This document shows, in pieces, positions 24,567-32,762 of a stretch of DNA of 64,000 nt. The position numbers and the translations under genes are program-made. The notes below the pieces were generated by a model, which worked only from the letters and a program-made list of their open reading frames with translations, ran no database searches and had not been told where the DNA came from. Source of the stretch: Curtobacterium sp. BH-2-1-1 (GTDB lineage: Bacteria > Actinomycetota > Actinomycetes > Actinomycetales > Microbacteriaceae); the NCBI RefSeq assembly GCF_001806325.1, contig NZ_CP017580.1, forward strand, positions 1,426,001 through 1,490,000, given 5' to 3'. Numbering within the stretch: position 1 is the stretch's first letter; each line of letters opens with the position of its first letter.

Positions 24567-25913
24567 TCAGGACGCGAGCTTGCCCTTGTTGGTCTCCCGC
24601 GCCCGCAACACCGTGATCCCGGTGATCGCCGCGGCCGCCATCACGTAGAACGCCGGCGCGAACGTGTTGCCCGTCGCCGTGATCAGCCAGGTGGCGAAGT
24701 ACGGCGTGATCCCGCCGAAGAGCGCGACGCTGATGTTGTACGCGATGCCCATCGACCCGTAACGGATCGCGGTCGGGAAGAGCTCGGCCATCGCAGCGCT
24801 CACGGCACCATCGAAGGCCGCCATGAACAGCCCGAGGAGCACCATCGCGCCGGCGGCAGCCCAGAAGTTGCCGGCGTTCATGAGCATGAGCGTCGGGTAG
24901 GTGAGCACGAGGAAGCCGCCGCAGCCGGCGAGCATCACGGGCTTCCGGCCGATCTTGTCCGAGAGCAGCCCGAAGAACGGCACGAGTCCGGCGATCACGA
25001 TGAACCCGATGACGACCACGCCGTACGACACGAGCGGCGAGTAGCCGAGGTCGGCCTGCAGGTACGACGGCATGAACGTCTGCAGGATCCAGTGCCCGAC
25101 GGCCTTGAGGACGACGAACCCGACGCAGAAGAGCAGTGCCTTCCACCCGGTGCGGAGCGATCGCCGGAGCGGGTTCTTCGCGAGGTCGCCCTTGGCCTTG
25201 AGCGCGCGGAACTCCGGGGTGTCCTCGAGCTTCGAGCGGAGGTAGAGCCCGACGAGCCCGAGCGGCAGCGCGATGAGGAACAGCACGCGCCAGCCCCACG
25301 ACTCGAGGGCGCCGTCGCCCGCGATCGCCGTGAACAGGAAGACCAGTCCGCCACCCACGATGAACGCCGCGAAGCCGAAGACGTCGATGAAGCTCGTGAC
25401 GAAGCCGCGTCGGTTCGAGGGCGCGGACTCGGCGAGGAGCGTGGTCGCCCCCGCTCCCTCACCACCGGCGGCGAAGCCCTGCACGAGCCGCACCACGACG
25501 AGGAGGATCGGCGCCAGCAGCCCGACGCTCTGGTACGTCGGCAGGATGCCCATCACCGCGGTCGCGCCGCTCGTGATGAGGATGACCGTCGCGAGGGTCG
25601 TCTTCCGGCCCACCCGGTCGCCGAGCGAGCCCCAGAAGAGTCCTCCGAGCGGACGCATCACGAACCCGGCGCCGAACACGGCGAAGGCCGAGAGCAGCGC
25701 GACCTGCGGGTCTCCCTGCTTGAAGAAGTACAGCGAGATGACCGTCGCCAGGGTGCCGTAGAGGCCGAAGTCGAACCACTCCACGAAGTGGCCGACGCCG
25801 GCCGCCACGATCACCTTCCGCATGCTCCGGCGGCGGGCGTCGTCGCCGAACACGTCCGGGACGGGGGCGTTGGCGGCGTCGGCGCTGGTGCGCGTCTGGG
25901 TTCCGTCGCTCAT
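24567..25913 (-). CDS. MFS transporter of the metabolite:H+ symporter (MHS) type
   Basis: 448 residues with twelve predicted membrane helices. The MHS hallmarks GHFVEWFDFGLYGTLA (about 41-56), FWGSLGDRVGRKTTL and GEGAGATTLLAE are present, as in ProP, KgtP and ShiA. Such proteins import organic acids, betaines or aromatic acids with protons. It is divergent from a large FAD enzyme with a 27-base palindrome between them, and an IclR regulator lies beyond, suggesting import of the substrate for that pathway. Confidence 0.85.
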   Translation of the reverse strand: MSDGTQTRTSADAANAPVPDVFGDDARRRSMRKVIVAAGVGHFVEWFDFGLYGTLATVISLYFFKQGDPQVALLSAFAVFGAGFVMRPLGGLFWGSLGDRVGRKTTLATVILITSGATAVMGILPTYQSVGLLAPILLVVVRLVQGFAAGGEGAGATTLLAESAPSNRRGFVTSFIDVFGFAAFIVGGGLVFLFTAIAGDGALESWGWRVLFLIALPLGLVGLYLRSKLEDTPEFRALKAKGDLAKNPLRRSLRTGWKALLFCVGFVVLKAVGHWILQTFMPSYLQADLGYSPLVSYGVVVIGFIVIAGLVPFFGLLSDKIGRKPVMLAGCGGFLVLTYPTLMLMNAGNFWAAAGAMVLLGLFMAAFDGAVSAAMAELFPTAIRYGSMGIAYNISVALFGGITPYFATWLITATGNTFAPAFYVMAAAAITGITVLRARETNKGKLAS

Positions 25914-25968
25914 GGGGAGACCTCACACTTCGTTGTCGAGAGTTGGTTGACGATAGCACTCGCCGGGC

Positions 25969-25995
25969 ACACTTTGCCACACAGTGGGAAAGTGT
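25969..25995. promoter_or_regulatory. Palindrome between MHS symporter and FAD enzyme
   Basis: ACACTTTGCCAC (25969-25980) and GTGGGAAAGTGT (25984-25995) are inverted repeats matching at 11 of 12 positions around a 3-base centre. It lies between the divergent starts and is the best candidate operator for the IclR regulator at 28514, though that pairing is inferred. Confidence 0.65.
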
Positions 25996-26021
25996 CGCCA
26001 GCAAGTGATACCGTCGCCGCC

Positions 26022-28268
26022 ATGCAGTCCCGTGAACAGCACCACGACGTCGTGGTCGTCGGAGGTGGCCTCGCCGGTGTGAGCGCCGCCGTCGCCGCCG
26101 CCCGCCTCGGCTCCAGCGTCGCCCTCGTCACCAACCGCCCGGTCCTCGGCGGGAACTCCTCGAGCGAGATCCGCGTGTGGGTCGTCGGCGCCACCGCCCA
26201 CGGCACACAGCGGTTCGCCCGCGAGACCGGGATCATGGGCGAGCTGTTCCTCGAGAACCAGTACCGGAACCCGCAGGGCAACGCGATCTACTGGGACCAG
26301 GTCGTGCTCGACCTCGTGCGCGCCGAGCCGAACGTCCACCTGCACCTCAACACCGACGTGCGGACCGTGACGACGGTGGACGACGAGACCGGCGCACCGC
26401 GCATCGCGTCCGTCACCGGCTGGACGATGGGCTCCGAGATCGAGACGACGTTCACCGCCCCGGTGTTCCTCGACTGCACGGGAGACGGGCTCGTCGGTGC
26501 CCTCGCCGGGGCGTCGTACCGGATCGGGCGCGAGGGCCGCGACGAACACGGCGAGGAGTGGGCGCCCGAACAACCGGACGACGAACTGCTCGGCAGCTCG
26601 ATCTTCTTCTCCACGCACGACACCGGCCGCCCGGAGAAGTTCGTGCCGCCGTCGATCGCGAAGGACCTCAGCACGACGCCGATCCTGGCGAACCGGGCGA
26701 TCAAGACCGGGGACAACGGCTGCAACTACTGGTGGATCGAGTGGGGCGGCGAGCTCGACACCGTCACCGAGAACGAACGGATCCGCGACGAGCTGTGGGG
26801 CGTCGTCTACGGCATCTGGGACCACATCAAGAACTCCGGCGCGTTCGACGCCGACTCGCTCACCCTCGACTGGGTCGGCGCGATCCCGGGCAAGCGGGAG
26901 TACCGACGGTTCGTGGGCGACCACACCCTCACCCAGCAGGACCTCCTCTCGCAGCGGACCTTCCCGGACACGGTCGCGTTCGGCGGGTGGTCGATCGACC
27001 TGCACCCGGTCGAGGGCGTCTACGCCGAGACCGCTGGGGCGCAGCAGCGGTACACCGACGGCACGTACGACATCCCGTTCCGCTCCCTCTACTCGGCGGA
27101 CGTCGCCAACCTGCTCTTCGCCGGCCGGAACATCTCCGCGTCGCACGTCGCGTTCGGGTCGACCCGCGTGATGGCCACCTGCGCCACCCAGGGCCAGGCC
27201 GCCGGGACCGCCGCGCACCTCGCCGCCCGTCACGGCGTCACGCCGCGCGAGCTCGGCACCGACCACGTCGCAATGCTGCAGCAGACGCTCCTCCGCGAGG
27301 ACGCGCCGCTCATCGGCGTCCGGGCCCACGACGGGGCGGACCTCGCCCAGCGCGCCCGGATCAGCGCGAGCAGCGAACTCGTCCGGCTCGACACCACCCC
27401 GTGGGCGACCGAGGACACCTTCGCGCTCGACCGCGACGCGGCGCTGGTCGTACCGGTCGACCCCGTGCTCGGTTCCGTCGCGTTCCGGACCGTCGCCGGC
27501 CACGACACCGACGTCACGATCGAGCTCTGGACCACGGGCCGGCCGCAGAACTACGCCCCGATCGCGCACGTCTCGACGCACACCGCGAGCGTCCCCGCCG
27601 GGGCGGGCGAGGCGGTCGTCGACCTCGGGTTCCGGCCGGACGAGCCGTGCAACGCCGTGGTCGTGGTCCGCCGGACCCCCGGCGTGCGCCTGGTCCTCAC
27701 CGACGGGCACCCGTACGGCGTCCTCGCGCTCCGCGCCCGCACGGCCGACGACGAGCAGTTCGACGACCACATCCCCGAGGAGGCCGACCAGCCGGTCACC
27801 GACTGGGAGGCGCGGGCCCTGCGCGGACGCTCCTTCGCGTTCACGGCAGCCGACGCGTCGGACGCGTGGCGCGCCTCCCGGGTCGCCGACGGCTACCAGC
27901 GCCCCTTCGGCGGACCGCACCTGTGGTCGTCGGAGCCGGACGACGGTGCGGCGACCCTCACCCTCGACTGGGCGGAGCCCGTCGACGTCCGCGAGGTCCG
28001 CATCGTCTGGAACGACGACGTCGATGCCGACCTCATCAACCTGCACCACCACCGCACGCCGTGGGACGCGGTGCCCACCCTGGCCCGCGACTACCGGATC
28101 GAGGCGTGCGTCGACGGATCGTGGCAGGGACTCGTGACCGTCACCGACAACCGGCACCGGCACCGCGTGCACGACGTCGCGCCGACGCGGACCGCCTCGC
28201 TCCGCGTCGTCGTGACCGCCACGAACGGTTCACCGTTCGTGTCGGCGAGCGCCGTGAAGGTCTACTGA
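26022..28268 (+). CDS. FAD-dependent oxidoreductase with C-terminal discoidin-like region
   Basis: 748 residues. The FAD-binding start VVVVGGGLAGVSAAVAAARLG is at about 10-30, with the family motif LGGNSSSEIRVW next and a C-terminal FAD loop (NISASHVAFGSTRVMATCATQG, given here in part as AFGSTRVMATCA). This is the FAD_oxidored (PF12831) family, found in sugar-catabolic loci. From about 570 a beta-rich region with WRASRVADGYQRPFGG and VREVRIVWNDD resembles a discoidin/F5-8C module. The substrate is unknown; the symporter and IclR neighbours suggest catabolism. TACCGT lies 7 bases before the ATG. Confidence 0.8.
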   Translation: MQSREQHHDVVVVGGGLAGVSAAVAAARLGSSVALVTNRPVLGGNSSSEIRVWVVGATAHGTQRFARETGIMGELFLENQYRNPQGNAIYWDQVVLDLVRAEPNVHLHLNTDVRTVTTVDDETGAPRIASVTGWTMGSEIETTFTAPVFLDCTGDGLVGALAGASYRIGREGRDEHGEEWAPEQPDDELLGSSIFFSTHDTGRPEKFVPPSIAKDLSTTPILANRAIKTGDNGCNYWWIEWGGELDTVTENERIRDELWGVVYGIWDHIKNSGAFDADSLTLDWVGAIPGKREYRRFVGDHTLTQQDLLSQRTFPDTVAFGGWSIDLHPVEGVYAETAGAQQRYTDGTYDIPFRSLYSADVANLLFAGRNISASHVAFGSTRVMATCATQGQAAGTAAHLAARHGVTPRELGTDHVAMLQQTLLREDAPLIGVRAHDGADLAQRARISASSELVRLDTTPWATEDTFALDRDAALVVPVDPVLGSVAFRTVAGHDTDVTIELWTTGRPQNYAPIAHVSTHTASVPAGAGEAVVDLGFRPDEPCNAVVVVRRTPGVRLVLTDGHPYGVLALRARTADDEQFDDHIPEEADQPVTDWEARALRGRSFAFTAADASDAWRASRVADGYQRPFGGPHLWSSEPDDGAATLTLDWAEPVDVREVRIVWNDDVDADLINLHHHRTPWDAVPTLARDYRIEACVDGSWQGLVTVTDNRHRHRVHDVAPTRTASLRVVVTATNGSPFVSASAVKVY

Positions 28269-28313
28269 CCCACCGCACCACCCGCAGCACCACCACGATC
28301 AAGGGAGATCGCC

Positions 28314-28487
28314 ATGCGCCTGCGCGCACTGACCATCGCGACGGCCGTCGCACTGTCGCTGTCCGGGTGGGACGCGACGCACGGGGTGTCGGGCGTCGCC
28401 CTTGAGGACGTCGCGCTCGACGGCGCACCCCTCACCACGGCACAGGTGCGGACGAACCAGTTCGTCAGCGGTGTCACGGTGTCCTGA
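28314..28487 (+). pseudogene. 57-residue relic: signal-like start joined to a beta-helix enzyme tail
   Basis: A good ribosome site (AAGGGAGA) precedes an ATG whose frame gives a hydrophobic signal-like start (MRLRALTIATAVALSLSG). It then runs directly into GWDATHGVSGVALEDVALDG and ends TNQFVSGVTVS. That tail resembles the last rung and C-terminus of secreted right-handed beta-helix glycosidases, with the several hundred residues between missing. I read it as an in-frame internal deletion of a secreted polysaccharide enzyme belonging to this locus. It could still be translated as a short peptide. Confidence 0.6.
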
Positions 28488-28513
28488 TCGACTCCACGGG
28501 ACAGAATGGGCGG

Positions 28514-29290
28514 ATGGCCACCACCCCTCCGAACCAGAGCATCGAGCGCGCCGCGGCGGTCCTCGGCGCGCTCGGTGCCGCCGACGGGGCGATGCGCGCC
28601 TCCGACATCGCACGGGCGATCGGCCTCGGCACGTCGACGACCGGGCGGCTCCTCGCCACGCTCGAGTCGCTCGAGTACGTGCGACGCGACCCCGAGTCGC
28701 AGGGGTACTCCGTCGGACGGGCCGTCCTCGAGCTCGCCAGCCAGGGGCTCAACCACAACCCTGTCCACCGCGAGAGCCGGGCCGCCGCGCAGGAGCTCGC
28801 GCACCGCATCGGCCTCACCGCGAACGTCGGGGTGCAGGACGACGCGGCCTGCATCTACCTCTGCCACTTCGAGGGCTCACTCGCTCCGAAGTCGCACACC
28901 ATGATCGGCATGCGGCAGCCGCTGCACGCCTCGGCGCTCGGCAAGGCGCTCATGCTCGACCTGTCACAGGCCGAGCGGGAGGCCCTGCTCGGCGCGGACC
29001 TCGCGCGCTACACGGACCACACGATCACGTCGCACGACGCGCTGACGGCGGACCTCGAGGCCTCCGCGAAGCGCGGCTGGTGCGTCGAGAACCAAGAGGT
29101 CGCGCTCGGCCGGTTCTGCATCGCGGCACCGATCCGGAACGCGTCGGGGCGCATCGTCGCGGCGCTGTCGATCTCCGGGCGGGTGACGCAGCTGCGGGAC
29201 CGCGACACCGCGTCGCTCGCCGAGGACCTCATCGAGGTGGCCGACCGCATCAGCGTCGGCCTCGGCATGATCAGCGCGGTCGCGCACTGA
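28514..29290 (+). CDS. IclR family transcriptional regulator
   Basis: 258 residues. The winged helix (SIERAAAVLGALGAADGAMR, then DIARAIGLGTSTTGRLLATLESLEYV) and the IclR ligand domain (ASALGKALMLDLS, GWCVENQEVALGRFCIAAPI) are clear. IclR proteins control catabolic genes in response to pathway metabolites. It sits downstream of the FAD enzyme and likely regulates that gene and the symporter. Its stop codon TGA is the first part of the dispersed palindrome that follows. Confidence 0.9.
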   Translation: MATTPPNQSIERAAAVLGALGAADGAMRASDIARAIGLGTSTTGRLLATLESLEYVRRDPESQGYSVGRAVLELASQGLNHNPVHRESRAAAQELAHRIGLTANVGVQDDAACIYLCHFEGSLAPKSHTMIGMRQPLHASALGKALMLDLSQAEREALLGADLARYTDHTITSHDALTADLEASAKRGWCVENQEVALGRFCIAAPIRNASGRIVAALSISGRVTQLRDRDTASLAEDLIEVADRISVGLGMISAVAH

Positions 29291-29336
29291 CGGACGGGAG
29301 GGACGGTGCGGGCCCGCACCGCGCCTCCTGGCCGTC
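29289..29336. repeat. Dispersed palindrome between convergent IclR and GntR genes
   Basis: Arms 29289-29312 and 29313-29336 pair at 20 of 24 positions with a GGGCCC centre. The left arm starts within the IclR stop codon. Likely bidirectional terminator. Confidence 0.8.
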
Positions 29337-29341
29337 AGGTG

Positions 29342-29422
29342 GTTGCGCCGGTCGCGTCAGTCGCGCTCGTCGCGTCAGTCGCGCTCGTCGCGCCGGTCGC
29401 GCTCGTCGCCTCAGTCGCGCGA
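29342..29422. repeat. 18-base tandem repeat (four units)
   Basis: The unit GTCGCGTCAGTCGCGCTC starts at 29351 and 29369 exactly, then recurs with changes at 29387 and 29405; each unit is itself a near-duplicate of a 9-base half. The array runs into the 3' end of the GntR gene, covering its stop. Copy number may vary between strains. Confidence 0.85.
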
Positions 29423-30061
29423 CGGCAGCAGGTGGATCGCCTCCATGGCGAGCTCGGCGGCGATCGGGTCCTTCGCGACGACTGCGGCCTTGAGCTTCTC
29501 GAGCTCCGGCAGCACGACCTCGGCCGGCACCAGCTCGGCCAGCTCCGGCACCCGCAGCTTGAACGCGAGCCCGTCCGTCGTCGCCTTGCAGAGCTGCTCG
29601 AGCGACGGGTTGCCGCAGTGGTCGGCCCACATCGCGTAGATGTCCGCGCCGTGCTGGGCGACCTCGCCCTGGTGCCGGGCCTCGACCTGCGCCGTGACGT
29701 CGTCGAGGGTCTTCACGACCTTCTTGCGCTGCGCGTCCGTGAAGCGCGGCGTCGCGAGGCGGGCGACACCGCCGTAGATCACGCCGAGCGTGCGGTAGGC
29801 GTCGAGGAGCTCGTCCTTCGTCGGGGCGGCGACGCGGGTGTACCGGTTCGGCGCCATCTCGATGAGTCCGGCACGGGCGAGCTCGGCGAGGGCTTCACGG
29901 ATGGGGGTGCGGGAGACACCGAGCCAGGCGATGAGGTCGTCGTCGTTGAGCCGTTCGCCCGGCTCGAGGGTGCCGTCCATGATCGCGTCCCGGATCTTGT
30001 CCTGCACGGTGTCACGGAGGAGCTTCCGCTCGGCGGCGGGCTGCGTCGAAGGAACTGGCAT
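29411..30061 (-). CDS. GntR family regulator (FCD-type)
   Basis: 216 residues. The GntR winged helix is at about 14-75 (DKIRDAIMDGTLEPGERL, then WLGVSRTPIREALAELARAGLIEM). The helical C-terminal domain (about 85-205) fits the FadR/VanR class, though the metal-site histidines are only partly visible (WADHCGNPSLEQL). Effector and targets are unknown. It follows the MMPL gene on the same strand but the two are separate transcripts or loosely linked; its start is 12 bases from the MMPL stop. Confidence 0.8.
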   Translation of the reverse strand: MPVPSTQPAAERKLLRDTVQDKIRDAIMDGTLEPGERLNDDDLIAWLGVSRTPIREALAELARAGLIEMAPNRYTRVAAPTKDELLDAYRTLGVIYGGVARLATPRFTDAQRKKVVKTLDDVTAQVEARHQGEVAQHGADIYAMWADHCGNPSLEQLCKATTDGLAFKLRVPELAELVPAEVVLPELEKLKAAVVAKDPIAAELAMEAIHLLPSRD

Positions 30062-30073
30062 GCGCCCAGCGTG

Positions 30074-32200
30074 TCACATGTGATGGGCCGGACGCGACAG
30101 GCGCGACGGCCACCAGGCCCGGCGCCCGAGGTCGTACGCCAGCGCCGGGACGAGCAGCGAGCGGACCACGATCGTGTCGAGCAGCACGCCGAAGGCGACC
30201 ACGAACGCGATCTGCACGAGGAACAGGATCGGGATCACGCCGAGCGCCGCGAACGTCGCCGCGAGGACGACCCCGGCCGAGGTGATCACGCCGCCCGTGA
30301 CCCCGAGCCCGCGCAGGACGCCCTCGTGCGGACCGTGCCGCAGGGCCTCCTCGCGCACCCGGGTCATGAGGAAGATGTTGTAGTCCACGCCGAGCGCCAC
30401 GAGGAACACGAACGAGTACAGCGGGACGCTCGGGTCGGCCCCGGGGAAGTGGAACACGTGGTCGAACACGAGGGCACCGACGCCGAGCGCCGCGGCGAAG
30501 GACACGATGACGCTGCCGATGAGCACGAGCGGCGCCACGATGCTCCGGAGCAGCAGCATCAGGATGAGCAGGATGACCGCGAGCACCACGGGGATGATCA
30601 GCGTGCGGTCCCGGATGCCGGTGTCGTTCGTGTCGACGGCGGTCGCGGTCGCGCCACCGACGATCGCGCCGGGGTCCACCCGCTCGACCGCCGTGCGGAG
30701 GGCACGCACGGTCTGTTCGGCGGCGTCGGAGTCGGCCGGGTCGGACAGGGTGGCCTCGAGCAGGACGTCGCCGCGGGAGACGGTCGGGGTCCCACCGGCG
30801 GCGCCGCCCGGGTTGCCGCTCGTCGTCACGGGGACGGTGCCGGACGGGGCGTCCTTCGCGGCCGCCACGACGCTGTCCACGCCGTCCACGCCCGTGATCG
30901 CAGCGGCGAGCTCGTCGGTCTCCGCCGCGGCGCCGATGACCTGTGCCGGGCTGCCGGACCCGCCCGGGAAGTGGTCCGCGAGCACGTCCTGACCGTCGCG
31001 CGCCTGCGAGCTCCCGATGACCAGGTCGCTCTGCGGGACCCCGTCCGCCTTGAGTCCGACGAGGCCGGTGCCCATCGCGAGGAGCCCGACGGTGCACACG
31101 ATCCAGACCACCCGGGAGCGGCGCGCCACGAGCCGACCCACCCGTGCCCAGAGCCCGCGGGCGTCGGGCCCGGTGAGGACGGGGTGCGCGCTGCCGTACT
31201 TCGGGCGGAGCGGCCAGAACGCCGCGCGCCGGAACGCCAGCAGGAGCGCGGGCAGCAGGGTGAGCGCGGCGAGGAGGCTGAACGCGATGCCGATGGCCGC
31301 GACGGGACCGAGCGCCTTGTTCGAGTTGAGGTCGGAGAGCAGCAGGCAGAGCACGCCGACGATCACGGTCCCGCCCGAGGCGAGGATCGGCTCGAGGCTC
31401 CCCCGCAGGGCGGCCTTCGTCGCGTCCCACCCGGTGCGGTGGTCGCGCAGTGCCTCGCGGAAGCGTGCGGTGTAGAGGAGCGCGTAGTCGGTCGCGGCAC
31501 CGATGACGAGGATCGACAGGATCCCCTGCACCTGGCCGTTCACGGTCACGATGTCGGCCTTGGCGAGCCACCACACGACGAGGATCGACGCGCACAGGGC
31601 GAACGTCGCGGTACCGAGCACGAGGATCGGCAGGAGCGGTGAGCGGTAGACGATGATGAGGATCACGAAGACCGCGGCGAGCGCCACACCGAGCAGCAGC
31701 CCGTCGATGCCCGCGAAGGCCTCGGTGAGGTCGGCGGTGAAGCCCGCCGGACCCGTGACGTAGCCCTGCACCCCCGACGGCAGCGCGTCCTCGACGTCGG
31801 CGCGGACGGCCTCGACGGCGTCACCGGTGTCCGCGCTCTGGGTCAGCGTGGCGACGATCTCGACCGCGTCGCCGTCCTCGCTCGGGATCACCGGGCTGAC
31901 GCCCTGCACGTCGTCGCGGTCCCCGAGCCGGTCGGCCAGGGTGGTCGCGGCACGCTGGTCCGCAGCCGTCATGCCGCCGTCGCGCTCGAGCACGATGATC
32001 GCCGGTGCGCCCGACGCCTGCCGGAACTCGGACGCGCGTTCCTGCACCTTGGTGGCGTCCGCCGATGCCGGCAGGAACGACGTCTGGTCGTTCGTGGAGA
32101 CCTCGGAGATCTTGCCGAAGAACGGACCGCCGACGGAGGCGATCGCGAGCCAGACCACGATGACGAGCGCGGGGAGGACGATGCGGAGGAAGCGGGACAC
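30074..32200 (-). CDS. MMPL/RND family transporter
   Basis: 708 residues with the MMPL two-fold layout: helix 1 (about 5-22), a large outer loop, helices 2-6 (about 170-330), helix 7 (about 370), a second loop, and helices 8-12 (about 530-690). Proton-relay-type segments GAATDYALLYTARFREAL and ALGVDYNIFLMTRVREEAL mark the family. These transporters export lipids, siderophores or drugs. The GTG start at 32200 was chosen because it gives an immediate first helix. It is divergent from a MarR gene whose operator lies between, so it is probably the regulated pump. Confidence 0.85.
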   Translation of the reverse strand: MSRFLRIVLPALVIVVWLAIASVGGPFFGKISEVSTNDQTSFLPASADATKVQERASEFRQASGAPAIIVLERDGGMTAADQRAATTLADRLGDRDDVQGVSPVIPSEDGDAVEIVATLTQSADTGDAVEAVRADVEDALPSGVQGYVTGPAGFTADLTEAFAGIDGLLLGVALAAVFVILIIVYRSPLLPILVLGTATFALCASILVVWWLAKADIVTVNGQVQGILSILVIGAATDYALLYTARFREALRDHRTGWDATKAALRGSLEPILASGGTVIVGVLCLLLSDLNSNKALGPVAAIGIAFSLLAALTLLPALLLAFRRAAFWPLRPKYGSAHPVLTGPDARGLWARVGRLVARRSRVVWIVCTVGLLAMGTGLVGLKADGVPQSDLVIGSSQARDGQDVLADHFPGGSGSPAQVIGAAAETDELAAAITGVDGVDSVVAAAKDAPSGTVPVTTSGNPGGAAGGTPTVSRGDVLLEATLSDPADSDAAEQTVRALRTAVERVDPGAIVGGATATAVDTNDTGIRDRTLIIPVVLAVILLILMLLLRSIVAPLVLIGSVIVSFAAALGVGALVFDHVFHFPGADPSVPLYSFVFLVALGVDYNIFLMTRVREEALRHGPHEGVLRGLGVTGGVITSAGVVLAATFAALGVIPILFLVQIAFVVAFGVLLDTIVVRSLLVPALAYDLGRRAWWPSRLSRPAHHM

Positions 32201-32222
32201 GTCCGTGAGCGTACTCCAATCG

Positions 32223-32234
32223 TCAGCATGCTGA
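32223..32234. promoter_or_regulatory. TCAGCATGCTGA palindrome (candidate MarR site)
   Basis: A perfect 12-base palindrome lies between the divergent MMPL and MarR starts. It is 23 bases before the MMPL GTG. MarR proteins usually bind such sites in the shared promoter region. Confidence 0.6.
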
Positions 32235-32276
32235 TTACTAGAGAGGGCGAAGGAACGGGATCCGTAGACTCGGAGC

Positions 32277-32699
32277 ATGGACGACACCCCCGACGCATGG
32301 CCGCTGGGGCGTCTCCTCTCCGCCGCTGCCCGGGCGATCGAACGGGACTGGGACGAGCGTCTGCGTGCGATCGGCCTCCCGCACGCGGCGCTCATCGCGA
32401 TCGACATCCTCGTGCGGACCGGCCCGACGGGCGCGGACACCCTGGCCCGGACGGCACGCGTGCAGCCGCAGACGATGTCCCGCACGCTCGAGCGGATGGA
32501 GCGCGACGGCCTCGTCGAACGCTCGCCGCACCCGGATGACCGGCGACGGCGGATCGTCACCGTGACGGAGCACGGGCGCGAGGCGTGGGAGACCGCCCGG
32601 CACATCGAGCGTGACGTCTTGCCGGACGACGCCGCACTGCGGGGCGCCCTGACCCTGCTGCTCGAGAAGCACCGGCCGAACCGAACACCTAGCGGTTGA
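32277..32699 (+). CDS. MarR family transcriptional regulator
   Basis: 140 residues. The winged helix is clear: ADTLARTARVQPQTMSRTLERMERDGLVERSPHPDDRRRRIVTVT, seen as LARTARVQPQTMSRTLERME and PHPDDRRRR. It is divergent from the MMPL pump, which is its probable target. TAGACT lies 8 bases before the ATG, with CGGAG as a weak ribosome site. The C-terminal helices are short but complete for the family. Confidence 0.85.
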   Translation: MDDTPDAWPLGRLLSAAARAIERDWDERLRAIGLPHAALIAIDILVRTGPTGADTLARTARVQPQTMSRTLERMERDGLVERSPHPDDRRRRIVTVTEHGREAWETARHIERDVLPDDAALRGALTLLLEKHRPNRTPSG

Positions 32700-32762
32700 T
32701 ATACCACATACGGTAGACTCGCGGAGTCGGTAGCACGACCGACCCGACCCGCAGGAGACCCG

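Noticed and set aside
25923..28172. 749-residue minus-strand open frame opposite the FAD enzyme
   Set aside because: Antisense shadow with no family motifs; the plus-strand FAD enzyme has clear Rossmann and family motifs.
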